Shown here: in pieces, positions 34,745 through 45,995 of the stretch | How the letters are laid out: each line of letters begins with the position of its first letter | Position numbering within the stretch: the first letter of the stretch is position 1 | Source: Megaleporinus macrocephalus | Lineage: Eukaryota; Chordata; Actinopteri; Characiformes; Anostomidae | Assembly (NCBI GenBank): GCA_021613375.1 | Contig: CM038720.1 | Span: 4,487,389 to 4,551,388, forward strand | Length of the DNA: 64,000 bases | Direction of reading: 5' to 3' | The notes under the pieces: model-generated | The model's input: the letters and a program-made list of their open reading frames with translations, nothing else | Told to the model about the DNA's origin: nothing | Databases searched by the model: none | Translations under genes and position numbers: made by a program

Positions 34745-35171
34745 CACCACTATGAAGTATATTTTTAATTAAAATGTAGTTTAATTAGATATAATATACT
34801 TCTTAAATTTTCTTTTCTAATATATTTTACAGTGTTTAAAACACCTACTGTAGTAATTTATTTAATCACTTAATCAAAATTCACTTATATATTATACATG
34901 TTACTGTGTATTTTTAGAAAATGAATTTTATTGTGATTGTAAAACATGTTTTAAAACATACTTTTAAGTACTGTATTAAAATATTAATTACAATAATATT
35001 TGAATGTTCTTTAATAATGGGGAAATTAATTATATACAGTATATTAATTAATTAATTATGTATAAAGAATATATAAACAATATATATAAAATGAGGCAGC
35101 TTACATGCTTAAAGAATCTAAAATAATAATAAAAAAATCAGATTAAAGGATATTTTCACTGTTTTATGTGT
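34745..35171 (+). repeat. Roughly 420-bp AT-rich segment, copy 2, interrupting the 20-bp array
   Basis: Starts inside TCACCACTATGAAGTATATT and ends CACTGTTTTATGTG, followed at once by TAACCACTACACCACC of the array. It matches 28852-29272 along its whole length with small differences (for example TTAGATATAATATACTTCTT against TTAGATTTAATATACTTAAA). There is no obvious target-site duplication, but ACTAT at the left and TATGTG at the right are shared at the junctions. Confidence 0.9.
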
Positions 35172-35640
35172 AACCACTACACCACCGTACTAACCACTAC
35201 ACAACCATACTAACCACTACACCACCATACTAACCACTACACCACCATACTAACCACTACACCACCGTACTAACCACTACACCACCATACTAACCACTAC
35301 ACCACCGTACTAACCACTACACCACCATACTAACCACTACACCACCGCGCTAACCACTATACCACCGTACTAACCACTACACCACCATACTAACCACTAC
35401 ACCACCGCGCTAACCACTACACCACCATAATAACCACTACACCACCGTACTAACCACTACACCACCATACTAACCACTACACCACCGTACTAACCACTAC
35501 ACCACCGTACTAACCACTACACCACCATACTAACCACTACACCACCGCGCTAACCACTACACCATCATACCAACCACTACACCACCGTACTAACCACTAC
35601 ACCACCATACTAACCACTACACTACACCACTACAAACCAC
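35172..35640 (-). repeat. 20-bp minisatellite, distal part, about 23 units
   Basis: Continuation of the 32452 array after the AT-rich insert, with TACTAACCACTACACCACCG units and CGCTAACC variants. It ends in a scrambled CACTACACTACACCACTACAA. Confidence 0.97.
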
Positions 35641-36587
35641 TACTTCCGAGTAATCGTCTCCACTGGTGACTCGGGAGCGACTGCTTATACTATGTATAGC
35701 TAACCCTCACACTCCAGTGCTGTGAAAAGTATTAGCACCCCCTAACCCCTCGCTCAACTCCCAATTTCTTCTGTCTTTCTATGTTTTTCACACGTACTCG
35801 TTTCTCCGAGTCGATTGAACAACCTGTGTAAACACATACAGTGCCGAGCTCTCATCTCCGAGCGACAGAGGAAAGCCAGGCGTGTGGCTAAGAGCCTGTT
35901 AGCGCCTGTTTAGCGCTAATAGCTGATTTATCGTTGACGTTTGAATGTGGATCAGGTTTCAGAGTTTGGCGAGCGATTATCACACTCTAATAAACGTGCC
36001 CTGGAAAACGCTAACTTCGCCCCAGTTACCACTTAATGAAGTCGTAACGAGCCGACAGTTAATTACCAGCTACTGGCATGCCAAGGCTTAATAAGGGCCT
36101 CACGATACCTGTGTTAAGGTATGTGTATTTCTAATTGTGTTGAAAACATGGAGAACATACTTCAGAACACAAACGCCAGCCTGATAAGGTATACACAACA
36201 AAGCCGTAAACAAAGTCTTGATCCTTGCACTGATGCAATCAGCTTCGTAGCCCCGGTTACTTGTTACATCAGTTCGATTTAAGTCTTTGCTTCTGTAAGC
36301 GAGAGCGTTTTATATACTGAATAAAGATTTACTGACAGGTTATATCTGTCCTGAATTTCAACTCCCTCTCTTAAATACGATGAGATGATCGTCTGAAGGT
36401 TGAGCTTTGTGGTCCCTCATGTTCTCTAAAGATCTGACATCTGCGCAACAGTAGCATTAACTGAATGCTGGTTGAGTATTTCTCATTGTACCTTCCATAT
36501 TACATTTTATTTTGAGTTTGCTGTTCTTGCTTGGCATCTGAAAACATTATCTAGAACATGTAGTGGACACACAATCGGTTTGGTTCC
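35641..36587. other. Unique island, no gene seen
   Basis: Mixed-composition, non-repetitive DNA with CpGs. It contains a GCGCCTGTTTAGCGCTAATAG stretch near 35900 and TTAATTACCAGCTACTGGCA near 36058. No splice-flanked open frame is visible. Confidence 0.3.
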
Positions 36588-37692
36588 CTATAACAGTATC
36601 CACTCGTCTGCTTTCACATGTATATGAATTTGAGTGACGTCCCATTCTTAATCCATAGGGTTTAATAGGATGGCGGCCCAACCTTTGCAGCTGTGACAGC
36701 TTTAGCTCCTCTGGGAAGTCTCTCCACACGGTTTAGGAGAGTGTTTATGGGAATGTTTGACCATCTGTGAGGTCAGACACTGATGTTGGATGAGAAGGTC
36801 TGGCTCACTGTCTCCGCTCTAATTCATCCCAGAGGTGTTCTATCAGGTTAAGGTAAGGACTCTGTGCAGGCCAGTCAAGTTCTTCAACACCAAACTCCCT
36901 CCTCCATGTCTTTATGGATGGTCTTGCTTTGTGCACTGGTGGGCGGTCATGTTAGAGCAGAAAGAGGCCTGTCCCCAAACTGTCCCCACAAAGTTGGGAA
37001 CATGAAATTGTCCGAAGTCTCTTGGTCTGCTGAAGCTTTAAGAGTTCCTTTCACTAGAACTAAGAGTCCGAGCCCACGTCCTGAAAAACAACCCCAGACC
37101 ATAATCCCCCCTCCACCAAACTTTAGACTCGGCACAATGCAATCAGACAAGTACCATTCTCCTGGCAACCACCAAACCCAGATTCGTCCATTGGATCACC
37201 AGACAGAGAAGCGTGATTGGTCACTCCAGAGAACACGTCTCCACTGCTCTAGAGTGCATTGTTCTTGGTGATGTAAGGCTTGGATGCAGCTGTTCAGCCA
37301 TGGAGACCCATTCCATGAAGCTCTCTACGCTCTGATCTTGAGCTGATCTGAAGACCACATGAAGTTTGGAGGTCTGTAGTGATTGACTCTGTAGAAAGTT
37401 GGTGACCTCTGTGCACTATGCTCCTCAGCATCAGCTGATCCGCTCTGTCATTGTACGTGTTCTACCACTTGGTGTCTGAGTTGCTGTCGTTTCCAGTCAC
37501 TTCCACTTTATTATAACACCACTGACAGTCCACTGTAGAATATTTAGTAGTGAGGAAACTTCACCACTGGACTTGTTTCACAGGTGGCGTCCTATCACTG
37601 TAGCTCCTGAGAGAGACCCACTCTTTCACCAATGTGTGTAGAAGCAGTCTGCATGACTAGGTGATTGGAAGTTATTGGAACACCTGAATTAG
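36588..37692 (-). mobile_element. Tc1-like DNA transposon, decayed copy B
   Basis: The sequence runs collinearly with copy A (43494-44512) from TGAGTGACGTCCCATTCTTA to GTGATTGGAAGTTATTGGAA, so about 1.1 kb of a Tc1-like element is present with transposase on the minus strand. It retains more of the transposase N-terminal side than copy A, reaching AGAAGCAGTCTGCATGACTA. The outer inverted repeats are eroded. A TAGTGATTAG-type array begins directly at the right end. Confidence 0.85.
36947..37168 (-). pseudogene. Tc1-like transposase fragment (copy B)
   Basis: An open 73-codon piece with [20 protein letters not shown], the glycine-rich segment between the first and second catalytic residues of Tc1/mariner DDE transposases, and PTLWGQFGD. 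The first catalytic Asp is upstream in a VLWSDQSR-like stretch (about 37205-37230), separated by disruptions. No full-length frame remains, so it is non-functional. Confidence 0.85.
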
Positions 37693-40475
37693 GGGAGCAA
37701 TATATGCTACTTATAATAGTGTTTAATAGTGCTCCAGTGTAGGGAATAGTGATCCTTTATTTTCTGGTGTTCTAAATGGTGGTACAGTGCAGTAAATAGT
37801 GATTAAGGCCCATTTCTCTCTGTTTTCTATGGTAGTTTTTTATGTATGGGGTCTGGAGTCCTACTAATACTGCTAGAATGTGTGAACAGTGATTAGGGAA
37901 CAATTTCTTTTCTCTAATAGAGTCTTCCGTGCAGTGTTTCACTGTAGGGAATAGTGATTAGGGGAGCAATCTTTTTCCTTATAGTAGTCTTTACTAGTGC
38001 TCCAGTGTTGGGAATATTATGTCGGCAAATAATCTGTTGCTTTACAATAGTGAGTTGAACCAATTCCCAATTCCCAACGTAGGAAACAGTGATTAAACAG
38101 TGATTAAACAGTGATTAGGGAGCCATTTCTGTTCCACTGTTTTAAATAGTGCTAGAATGTAGTGAACAGTCATTCGGGGGCTGTTTCAGTTTTAGTGTTC
38201 CTAATAGTGGTAGAATGTAGTGAGCAGTGATTGTAGTGTTTTAGTGAATTAGGGGCTGGAGAATAGTAATAAGGGGGACTATTTTAGTTCCAGTATCCTT
38301 AATAGTTCTATAATATAGTGAATAGTGATTTGGGGGGCCATTTATGTTCCAGTGTCCTAAATAGTGCTTGAATGTAGTGAACTGCAATTAGGGAGCCATT
38401 TTAGTTCCAGTGCACCACATAGTGGTAGAATGAAATGAGTAGTGATTAGTGGTGATTAGGGGATTAGGGGACAATATTGTTTTGCGCAACACTGTTCTTT
38501 ATAGTGGCCTAGTGTAAAGAATAGTGATGTTCTGTTGAAAGGAAATAGTGATTATGGACCTCTTCTGTTCCAGTGTTCTATATAGTGGTAGATTGAAGTG
38601 AATAGTGATTAGTAGTGATTATAGTGATTAGGGGTTATGGGGTAGTAATTAGGGGACTATTTCTGTTCCAATGTTCTGTATGGTTGTACAATGTAATAAA
38701 TAGTGATTAGTAGTGATTAATAGTGATTACTGGATAGAGAATAGTGATTAGGGGACCGTTCCAGTGTTCTATATAGTGGTGAAGTTAAGTGAATAGTGAT
38801 TAGTAGTGATTATAGGGATTAGGGGACAATACTGTTCTCCACAACAGCCTAATGTAAAGAATAGTGATGTTCTCTTGAAAGGGAATAGTGATTATAGTGA
38901 TTAGGGGATAGGGAATAGTGATTTTGGGACTTTTTCTGTTTTAGTGTTCTATATAGTGGTAGAATGCAGTGAATAGTGATTTATAGTGATTAGTAGTGAC
39001 TATTGTGATAAGGGGGCAGGGAATAGTGATTAGGGGGACCATTTCTCTTCTAGTGTTCTATATAGTGGTAGAATGTAGTGAATAGTGATTAGTAGTGATT
39101 AGTAGTGACTATAGTGATTAGGGGATAGGGAATAGTGATTTTGGGACTTTTTCCGTTTTAGTGTTCTATATAGTGGTAGAATGCAGTGAATAGTGATTTA
39201 TAGTGATTACTAGTGACTATTGTGATAAGGGGGCAGGGAATAGTGATTAGGGGGACCATTTCTCTTCTAGTGTTCTATATAGTGGTAGAATGTAGTGAGT
39301 GGTGATTAGTAGTGATTCTAGTGATTAGGGGACATTACTGTTCCCCACAATACTCTTCCATATAGTGCTCTAATGTAAGGAATAGGGATTTTCTGTTGAA
39401 AGGGAATAGCGATTAGGGGACTTTTTCTGTTCCAGTGTTCTATATAGTGGTGGAATGTGGTAAATAGTGATTATAGTGATTAGGGGATAGGTAATATTGA
39501 TTTTGGGACTTTTTCGGTTTTAGTGTTCTATATAGTGGTAGAATGTAGTGAATAATGATTAATAGTGATTAGTAGTGACTATTGTGATTAGGCGTCAGGG
39601 AATAGTGATATGGGGACCATTTCTGTTCTAGTGTTCTATATAGTGGTAGAATGTATTGAGTAGTGATTAGCTGTGATTGTAGTGATTAGGGGACAATACT
39701 GTTTCTACAATACTCTTCTATATAGTGCGCGTAACTAATAGTAATTTTCTGTCGAAAGGGAATAGTGATTAGGGGATAGGGAATAGTGATTAGGGGACAC
39801 TTTCTGTTGCTGTTTTCTATATAGTGGTTGAATGTAGTGAATAGTGATTATAGTGATTAGGGGATAGGGAAAAGTGATTTTGGGACTTTTTCTGTTCCAG
39901 TGTTCTATATAGTGGTAGAATGTAGTGAGTAATGATTAGTGTGACTATAGTGATAAGGGGACAGGGAATAGTGATTAGGGGACCATTTCTGTTCTAGTGT
40001 TCTAAATAGTGGTAGAATGTAGTGATTAGTAGTGACTGTAGTGATTAGGGGATAGGGAATAGTGATTAGGGGACTTTTTCCGTTTTAGTATTCTATATAG
40101 TGGTAGAATGTAGTGAATAGTGATTAGTAGTGATTAGTAGTGACTATAGTGATTACGGGACAGGGAATAGTGATTAGGGGACCATTTCTGTTCTAGTGTT
40201 CTATATAGTGGTAGAATGTAGTGAGTAGTGATTAGTAGTGATTAGTAGTGACTATAGTGATTACGGGACAGGGAATAGTGATTTAGGGACCATTTCTGTT
40301 TTAGTGTTCTATATAGTGGTAGAATGTAGTTAATAGTGATTAGTAGTGATTAGTAGTGATTGTAGTGATTAGGGGGCAATACTGTTTCTACAGTACTCTT
40401 CTATATAGTGCTCTAATGTAAGGAATAGTGATTTTCTGTTGAAAGGGAATAGCGATTAGGGGGCCGCTTCTAGCA
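37693..40475. repeat. TAGTGATTAG-rich minisatellite, modal unit about 108 bp
   Basis: Composite units of AATAGTGATTAGGGGACCAT, TTCTGTTCTAGTGTTCTATA and TAGTGGTAGAATGTAGTGAA, plus a variable number of TAGTGATTAG words. GTTCTATATAGTGG occurs at 38946, 39055, 39163 and 39272 (spacings 109, 108 and 109). A longer variant adds a TTCTGTTGAAAGGGAATAG block (38526, 38870, 39390, 39746, 40436). The 5' part is more degenerate. It starts where transposon copy B ends, so the word AGGGGAGCAAT may derive from the element edge. Confidence 0.92.
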
Positions 40476-41735
40476 CATGGAGTTGTTTCCTTTTCATTGA
40501 GGGGAAAATCGTGATTAGTGTGTACGTGTAAGACTTTGGCTGTGGGTGTATTTGTGTGGGCATCTTTGAAAAAGCACCAAAAGTTGCACAGAGCTCATCA
40601 GGTTATTATGTTGTTTTCACTCATTTATTTGCACATGTTGCCCGTAGCCCGGTCGCCGCAGTGCCCCCCGTGGCAGACCGAACGCTAACTCAGTGTCAGA
40701 CCGAGCAGCCTACACGCGGGTTATGAATAGCAGGGCACGGAGGTATTTAAGGAAGTGCATTATCCAGTGTGGAGGGATGGCAGCGGACTCCCGGTGCGAG
40801 GCTGGGTTCAGCGTTCTGCTCGGATAGTCTCTTTCCTCTCTGCCTCTACATCTGCCCCGGGGGCTTTCACTTTCTCATTAAGCGCAGACAAAGAAAGGCC
40901 GCCTTTTTTTTTTTTTCTTCTCCCGCCTCCTGACGGGCTGCCAGGAGAGTGGAGGGGGGGAGGTGAGAGCACGGGCACCATCGCTCCATCTGCGGCCCTG
41001 ACTCTCGCGCTGGCCCCTAGACAAGAGAGAGGAGGCGAAGAGGGAAGAAAAGGAAAATAAAAACCGCCGCCAAACGATGCACAGCCTCAATTCGCAGGGC
41101 CACCGGTGTCAAAGTCGAGGCATGAAAAGGCTGTTAGGCGATGTGCACGCCCCCATGTGTGCACACACGTATCCCTCCGCGCAGGCACATGCGCGCACAC
41201 ATTTAATTTTTTGAACAGTTTCAGATCTAATCAGTCACATGGGCTCGGGTCACACATTTGCGAGGCAGCGAGACCGGGGTGTCGTTCACACTCTGCGAGT
41301 GTGAAGCAGCAGGGAAGCGGGCTTTTCTTCCTGCGTTCTTAAAGGCCCAGTCGCGCTAGTTTCATTGGCAAGCGAAATCACAGTCGTGGCAAAGGGAGGC
41401 AGTCTGATCCAGGGTTCCACACTGTAGACCCCTGGAGACTTCAGTTGAATGCTACTTGCATAAGGACTTCATCACACATGCAGAAGTCGGCATAAGACTA
41501 TAAAATAAATGACTTTGTTATTGACATAAGGACATCGGATTAATTAGCGACACTGTTATAACACTGAAGCAGCTTTAAGGGAACTTAAGAAAAGGTCTAT
41601 GATGTCACAGGAATGCTGCATGCTATCATTTCTCGCAGGGAAGGTAATCGTATGCCTTTCAGAAGTTTTGTAATCCAGAGTTAAACTGCACTGTGAGTTT
41701 TAAGACTTTGTAAAGTAACTCTATGATGATAAATC
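40476..41735. other. CpG-rich unique island
   Basis: GC-rich, non-repetitive between about 40640 and 41400, with a T12 run at 40905-40916 and a purine-rich patch at 41020-41060. Overlapping frames on both strands (40755-41060 and 40878-41090) are low-complexity and not supported as coding. The flanking parts are AT-richer and unremarkable. Confidence 0.3.
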
Positions 41736-42965
41736 CAACACAACTGAAATATTGGGTTATTCTTGACTTGTGGACCAATCAGAGACAATGTTTCTGACCT
41801 GTTGACCCATCAGAGGCTGTGTTCCTGACTTGTGAACCAATCAGTAGCTATGTTCTTGACTTGTCTACCAATCAGCGTCTGTGTTCCTGAATTGTTGACC
41901 AATTAGAGACCGTGTACCTGACTTTCTGACCAATCAGAGACAATGTTCCTGACTTGTTGACCAATTAGAGACAATGTTCTTGACTTGTGGACCTATCAGA
42001 GGCTGTGTTCCTGACTTGTGGACCCATCAGAGACAATGTTCCTAACTTGTGAACCAATCAGCAGCTATGTTCTTGACTTATCTACCAATCAGCAGCTGTG
42101 TTCCTGACTTGTTGACCAATCAGAGACTGTGTACCTGACTTTTCGGCCAATCAGAGGATGTTTTCTGACTTGTCAACAGAGACTGTGTTCCTGACTTGTT
42201 GACAAATCAGAGACTATATTCCTGACTTGTGGACCCATCAGAGGCTGTGTTATTGACTTGTCTACCAATCAGAGACCATGTACCTGACTTGTTGACCAAT
42301 TAGAGGATGTGCTTCTGACTTGTTGATCAATTTGAGATTGTGTTCCTGACTTGTTGGCCAATCAGAAACTGTGTTCCTGACTTGTTCATCTTCCAGCGGC
42401 TTTGTTCCTGACTTGCTGTACCAATCAGAGGCTGTATTTTCGACGTGTGGACCAATTAGAGACTGTGTACCTGACTTGTCGGCCAATCAGAGACTGTGTT
42501 CCATACTTGTTGACCAATCAGAGGCTGTATTCCCAATGTGTGGACCAATCAGAGGCTGTGTACCTGACTTGTCGGCCAATCAGAGACTGTGTTCCATACT
42601 TGTTGACTGATCAGAGACTGTGTTGCTGTCTTGTTGGCCAATCAGAGGCTGCGTACTTGACTGGTTGGTCAATCAGAGGCTGTGTTTCTGACCTGTTGAT
42701 CAATCAGCAGTAGTTTTCTTGATTTGTCGACCAGTCAGATGATGTTTTCTGACTTGTCAACCAAACCTGTTCCTGACTTTTGCAGACAAATCAGGGACTG
42801 CGTTCTTTACTGGTTAACCAATTAGAGACTGTGTTTCATGACTTGTTGGCCAAACAAGGCTGTATTTTTTGACTTCATATCTATTGCTGTGTTTCTGGGT
42901 TGTCAACCAATCAGAAGGTGTGCTATTGACCTGTCAACCAATTGGAGACTGTGCTGTTCTTGACT
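41736..42965 (+). repeat. 31-bp minisatellite carrying CCAATCAG boxes, about 39 units
   Basis: The unit is CCAATCAGAGACTGTG followed by TTCCTGACTTGTTGA, period 31 (41775, 41806, 41837). About half of the units retain exact CCAATCAG and others read CCAATTAG, CCCATCAG or TCAATCAG. GACCAATCAGAG is a close match to the NF-Y CCAAT-box consensus. Plus and minus frames of 70-100 codons here simply translate the repeat. Confidence 0.95.
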
Positions 42966-43493
42966 TGCCACCCACTGAGTAGCACCACAGATCTGAGAAC
43001 ATGCACACCTGATGGTGTTCTCTAAATAGTGGACTGACCACCCCGGGTCCAGACCTCAGCATTGCTGGATGTGGTCGGGAATGCTAGGGTGGTGGAAGCA
43101 GAGAGTGCTAAACCAACTTCCAAGACTGGAACAAAATATCTCTGCAAATTTCTTCCAAAGGCTGTAATGTTTGAGGCTTCTGTGTGAACATAAATAATTG
43201 GCTGTTCTGAAGATGAAATTAAAGAGCAGTGCTGGAAGAACTTTTTTTTATAAAGAAGAGCTGTGTGGCTTCAGTAATGAACAACAAGCTCAGGATTCCA
43301 TGTTTGCCACTACACAGATCTTCTTATAGACATGGTTCATTAAAATATAATAACTTTAACAGCTCACAGTAGGTTTACCTCTAAAGCTTAAGAACATTTA
43401 AGAGCGAACAGAGTTGTACTTACATCTACATTTACAAAAGAGAATGTAATACCAAGAGTTTTATCTATTTATACTCAAGCCCAGAACTTTTAT
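42966..43493. other. Unique sequence, no gene seen
   Basis: AT-leaning, non-repetitive sequence between the 31-bp array and transposon copy A. Nothing recognisable. Confidence 0.35.
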
Positions 43494-44512
43494 ACACTAT
43501 ATTGCCGACACATTTCCATGCATATGAACTTGGGTGACGTCCCATTCCTAATCCATAGGGTTTAATAGGACGGTGGCCCAACCTTTGCAGCTATAACAGC
43601 TTTAACTCCTCTGGGAAGGCTCTCCACATGGTTTAGAAGAGTGTTTATGGGAATTTTTGACCATTAGTGAGGTCGGACACTGATGTTGGACGAGAAGGTC
43701 TGGTTCACAGTCTCCGCTCTAATTCATCCCAAAGGTGTTCTATCAGGTTGAGGTCAGGACTCTGTGCAGGCCAGTCAAGTTCTTCCACACCAAACTCACT
43801 CCTCCATGTCTTTATGGATGGTCTTGCTTTGTGCACTGGTGGGCAGACCTGTTGGAACAGGAAGGGGCCGTCCCCAAACTGTCCCCACAAAGTTGGGAGC
43901 ATGAAATTGTCCACAGTCTCTTGGTCTGCTGAAGCATTAAGAGTTCCTTTCACTGGAACTGATGGGCCTAGCCCACCTTCTGAGAACCAAGCACACACCA
44001 TGATCCCCCCTCCACCAAACTTTACACTCGGCACAATGCAGTCAGACAAGTGCCGTTCTACTGGCTACCGCCAAACCCAGACTCATCCATCGGATTGCCA
44101 GACGGAGAATCGTGATTGGTCACTCCAGAGAACACATCTCCAAGTCCAGTGGCGGCGTGCTTTACTCCACTGCATCCGACGCTCTGCATTGTTCTTGGTG
44201 ATGTAAGGCTTGGATGCAGCTGCTCGGCCATGGAGACCCATTCCATGAAGCTCTCTACGCTCTGTTCTTGAGCTGATCTGAGGACCACATGGAGTTTGGA
44301 GGTCTGTAGTGATTGACTCTGTAGAAAGTTGGTGAGCTCTGTGCTCTATGCTCCTCAGCATCCGCTGACCCGCTCTGTCATTGTACGTGTTCTACCACTT
44401 GGTGGTGGAGTTGCTGTCGTTCTCAATCACTTCCACTTTGTTATAACACCACTGACAGTCCACTGTAGAATATTTAGTAGTGAGGAAACTTCACCACTGG
44501 ACTTGTTGTGTA
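43494..44512 (-). mobile_element. Tc1-like DNA transposon, decayed copy A
   Basis: Begins with the inverted-repeat terminus TACACTATATTGCCGACAC. It runs through the family landmarks ATCCATAGGGTTTAATAGGA, CCCAAAGGTGTTCTATCAGG and CGGCCATGGAGACCCATTCC. It ends at about GGACTTGTTG, so the far end with the other inverted repeat is missing. It has the same orientation as copy B about 7 kb upstream and should be inert. Confidence 0.9.
43705..44361 (-). pseudogene. Tc1-like transposase pseudogene (copy A)
   Basis: One minus-strand frame carries most of the DDE domain. WRCVLWSDQSRFSVWQSDG holds the first catalytic Asp. An in-frame TGA at about 44083 (probably CGA to TGA decay) is followed by [17 protein letters not shown]. 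The C-terminal motif is LDWPAQSPDLNLIEHLWDEL, with the Glu. The second catalytic Asp is lost: the sequence reads FQQVCPPVHKAR where active relatives have Asp before the C/N-A-P-x-H segment. With a nonsense codon and a lost catalytic residue it cannot encode an active enzyme. Confidence 0.88.
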
Positions 44513-45087
44513 GGCTGCATACATTTGATACTACATGTATGAAGATCATCACAGCATTTCATTTTAGTATAAAGATGCCATAGACTGTATGTACAGTGTT
44601 ATATAGTGTACTAGTGAGAGTTCAGTACTCAGAACTGTACATACCCTGAACCTCAAACTCTGTTCTTCAAATACAAATCCTTTACTGAAGAGGGACGATT
44701 TACATACAACCAGCAACCAGAACGGTGGTGGAGAAATCCAGCGTTCCAGGCTGTGAAGGGAACGTCGCCACTTTTCATTCCTTCCCAATAAACAACCCAA
44801 CTGTCAGAGCTTCATGTTCATCTTTAAACCAGCCTGAAGTTCCTCCTCTCCACATTCTTCATCTAATGTTCCACCTTAAACACTGCAGCTCGTACAGACG
44901 CCAGAATGGAACCGCAGCACCGTTTAAGGTGGAACAGAGAATTCCCAAAACAAGCTGCAGAACTTCCAACATCTTCAACTGGAACAACTTCAGCTCTGCA
45001 GTCTGTACATTTCACTTCGGACAGTTTCTCCAACACTTGGAGCAGCTCCAGCTCAAAGTTTAACACAGAAGACACAGCAGTTCAGTT
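44513..45087. other. Unassigned sequence, possibly repeat-derived
   Basis: Contains two TTTAAGGTGGAA-like words in opposite orientation (about 44872 and 44924). Similar words are at about 29488 and 29541, suggesting another dispersed family. No supported gene, although several 60-110 codon frames overlap on both strands. Confidence 0.3.
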
Positions 45088-45424
45088 TTAAACAACTCAG
45101 TGTCACTGCTGGACTGAGAATCCAAGCAAACTATCCAGACAGCAGTGTCCTGTGGGCGGCGTCCTGTGTCCACTGATGAAGAACTAGAGGAACACAAACT
45201 GTGCAGCAGCAGATGAGCTACTGTCTCTGACTTTACATCTACAAGGTGGACCAGCAAGTAGTAGGAGTGTCTAAAAGAGTGGACAGTGAGTGGACACAGT
45301 GTTTAAACACTCCAGCAGCAGCACTGCTGTGTCTGATCCACTTACATCAGCACAACACACACTAACACACCACCACCACGTCAGTGTCACTGCAGTGCTG
45401 GGAATGTGTGACAAGCTTGTAGAA
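45088..45424 (-). mobile_element. Fold-back interspersed repeat, central and right part
   Basis: CAGTGTCACTGCTGGACTGA, TGTCCACTGATGAAGAACTA, TTTACATCTACAAGGTGGAC, CAGCACAACACACACTAACA and ACGTCAGTGTCACTGCAGTG follow the family order. The section overlapping 45150-45390 is the reverse complement of 6556-6813. The palindromic CAGTGTCACTGC word appears at both ends of this segment, as expected of a fold-back element. Confidence 0.85.
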
Positions 45425-45885
45425 GTTCTGTGTGGGTCTTTTGTGTGTCCTGTGTGTTCCATGGGTGTGTCCTGTGTTTGTCCTGTGTGGGGATCCTGGG
45501 TAGGTCCTGGTAGTTCCTGTGTGGGTCCTGTGGGAGTCCTGTGTGGGTACTGTGTGGGTCCTGGGTGGCTCATATGTGGGTCCTGTGGAAGTCCTATGGG
45601 GGTTCTGTGGGAGTTCTGTGTGGGTCATGTGGAGGTTCTGGGGGGGTCCTGTGTGGGTCTTTTGTGTGTTTTGTGTGTTCCCTGTGTGGGTCCTGTGGGA
45701 GTCCTGTAGAAGTCCTATGTGGGTCCTGTGGAAGTTCTATGTGGGTACTGTGTGGATCCTGTGGAAGTCCTGTGGAAGTTCTGTGTGACTCCTGTGTGGC
45801 TCCTATGGGGGTCCTGTGGAAGTCCTGTGGAAGTTCTGTGGGAGTCCTGTTTGTGGCTCCTGTGTGGCTCTTGTGGAAGTCCTGA
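45425..45885 (+). repeat. 11-bp minisatellite inside the fold-back element, about 40 units
   Basis: Monomers such as GTCCTGTGTGG, GTCCTGTGGAA and GTTCTGTGGGA follow one another in an almost unbroken 11-bp register. They fall at the point where the unexpanded element has just two copies (see 28511-28534). The array ends in GTCCTGACCATTGAAGAGCA, the normal continuation of the element. Long frames on both strands are artefacts. Confidence 0.93.
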
Positions 45886-45995
45886 CCATTGAAGAGCAGG
45901 GGCCGGAGAAACAGATGCACCACAGTCTGTAATTGCAGAACCACAAAGTGCTCCTACACGGTGGACTTGATTAAACGGGCAGCGCGTGGACACGA
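45886..45995 (-). mobile_element. Fold-back repeat, distal arm
   Basis: CCTGACCATTGAAGAGCAGG, AGAAACAGATGCACCACAGT, AATTGCAGAACCACAAAGTG and CTCCTACACGGTGGACTTGA are the reverse complement of the arm seen at 10497-10650 and 28392-28563. This shows that the 11-bp array is internal to a single element. Confidence 0.8.

Noticed and set aside
32452..35640. A CRISPR array
   Set aside because: There are no distinct spacers between repeats, only a contiguous 20-bp minisatellite in vertebrate-type DNA.
45271..45993. H/R/T/P-rich minus-strand and G/V-rich plus-strand frames as collagen-like or histidine-rich proteins
   Set aside because: They are the 11-bp array read in different frames, inside an interspersed element.
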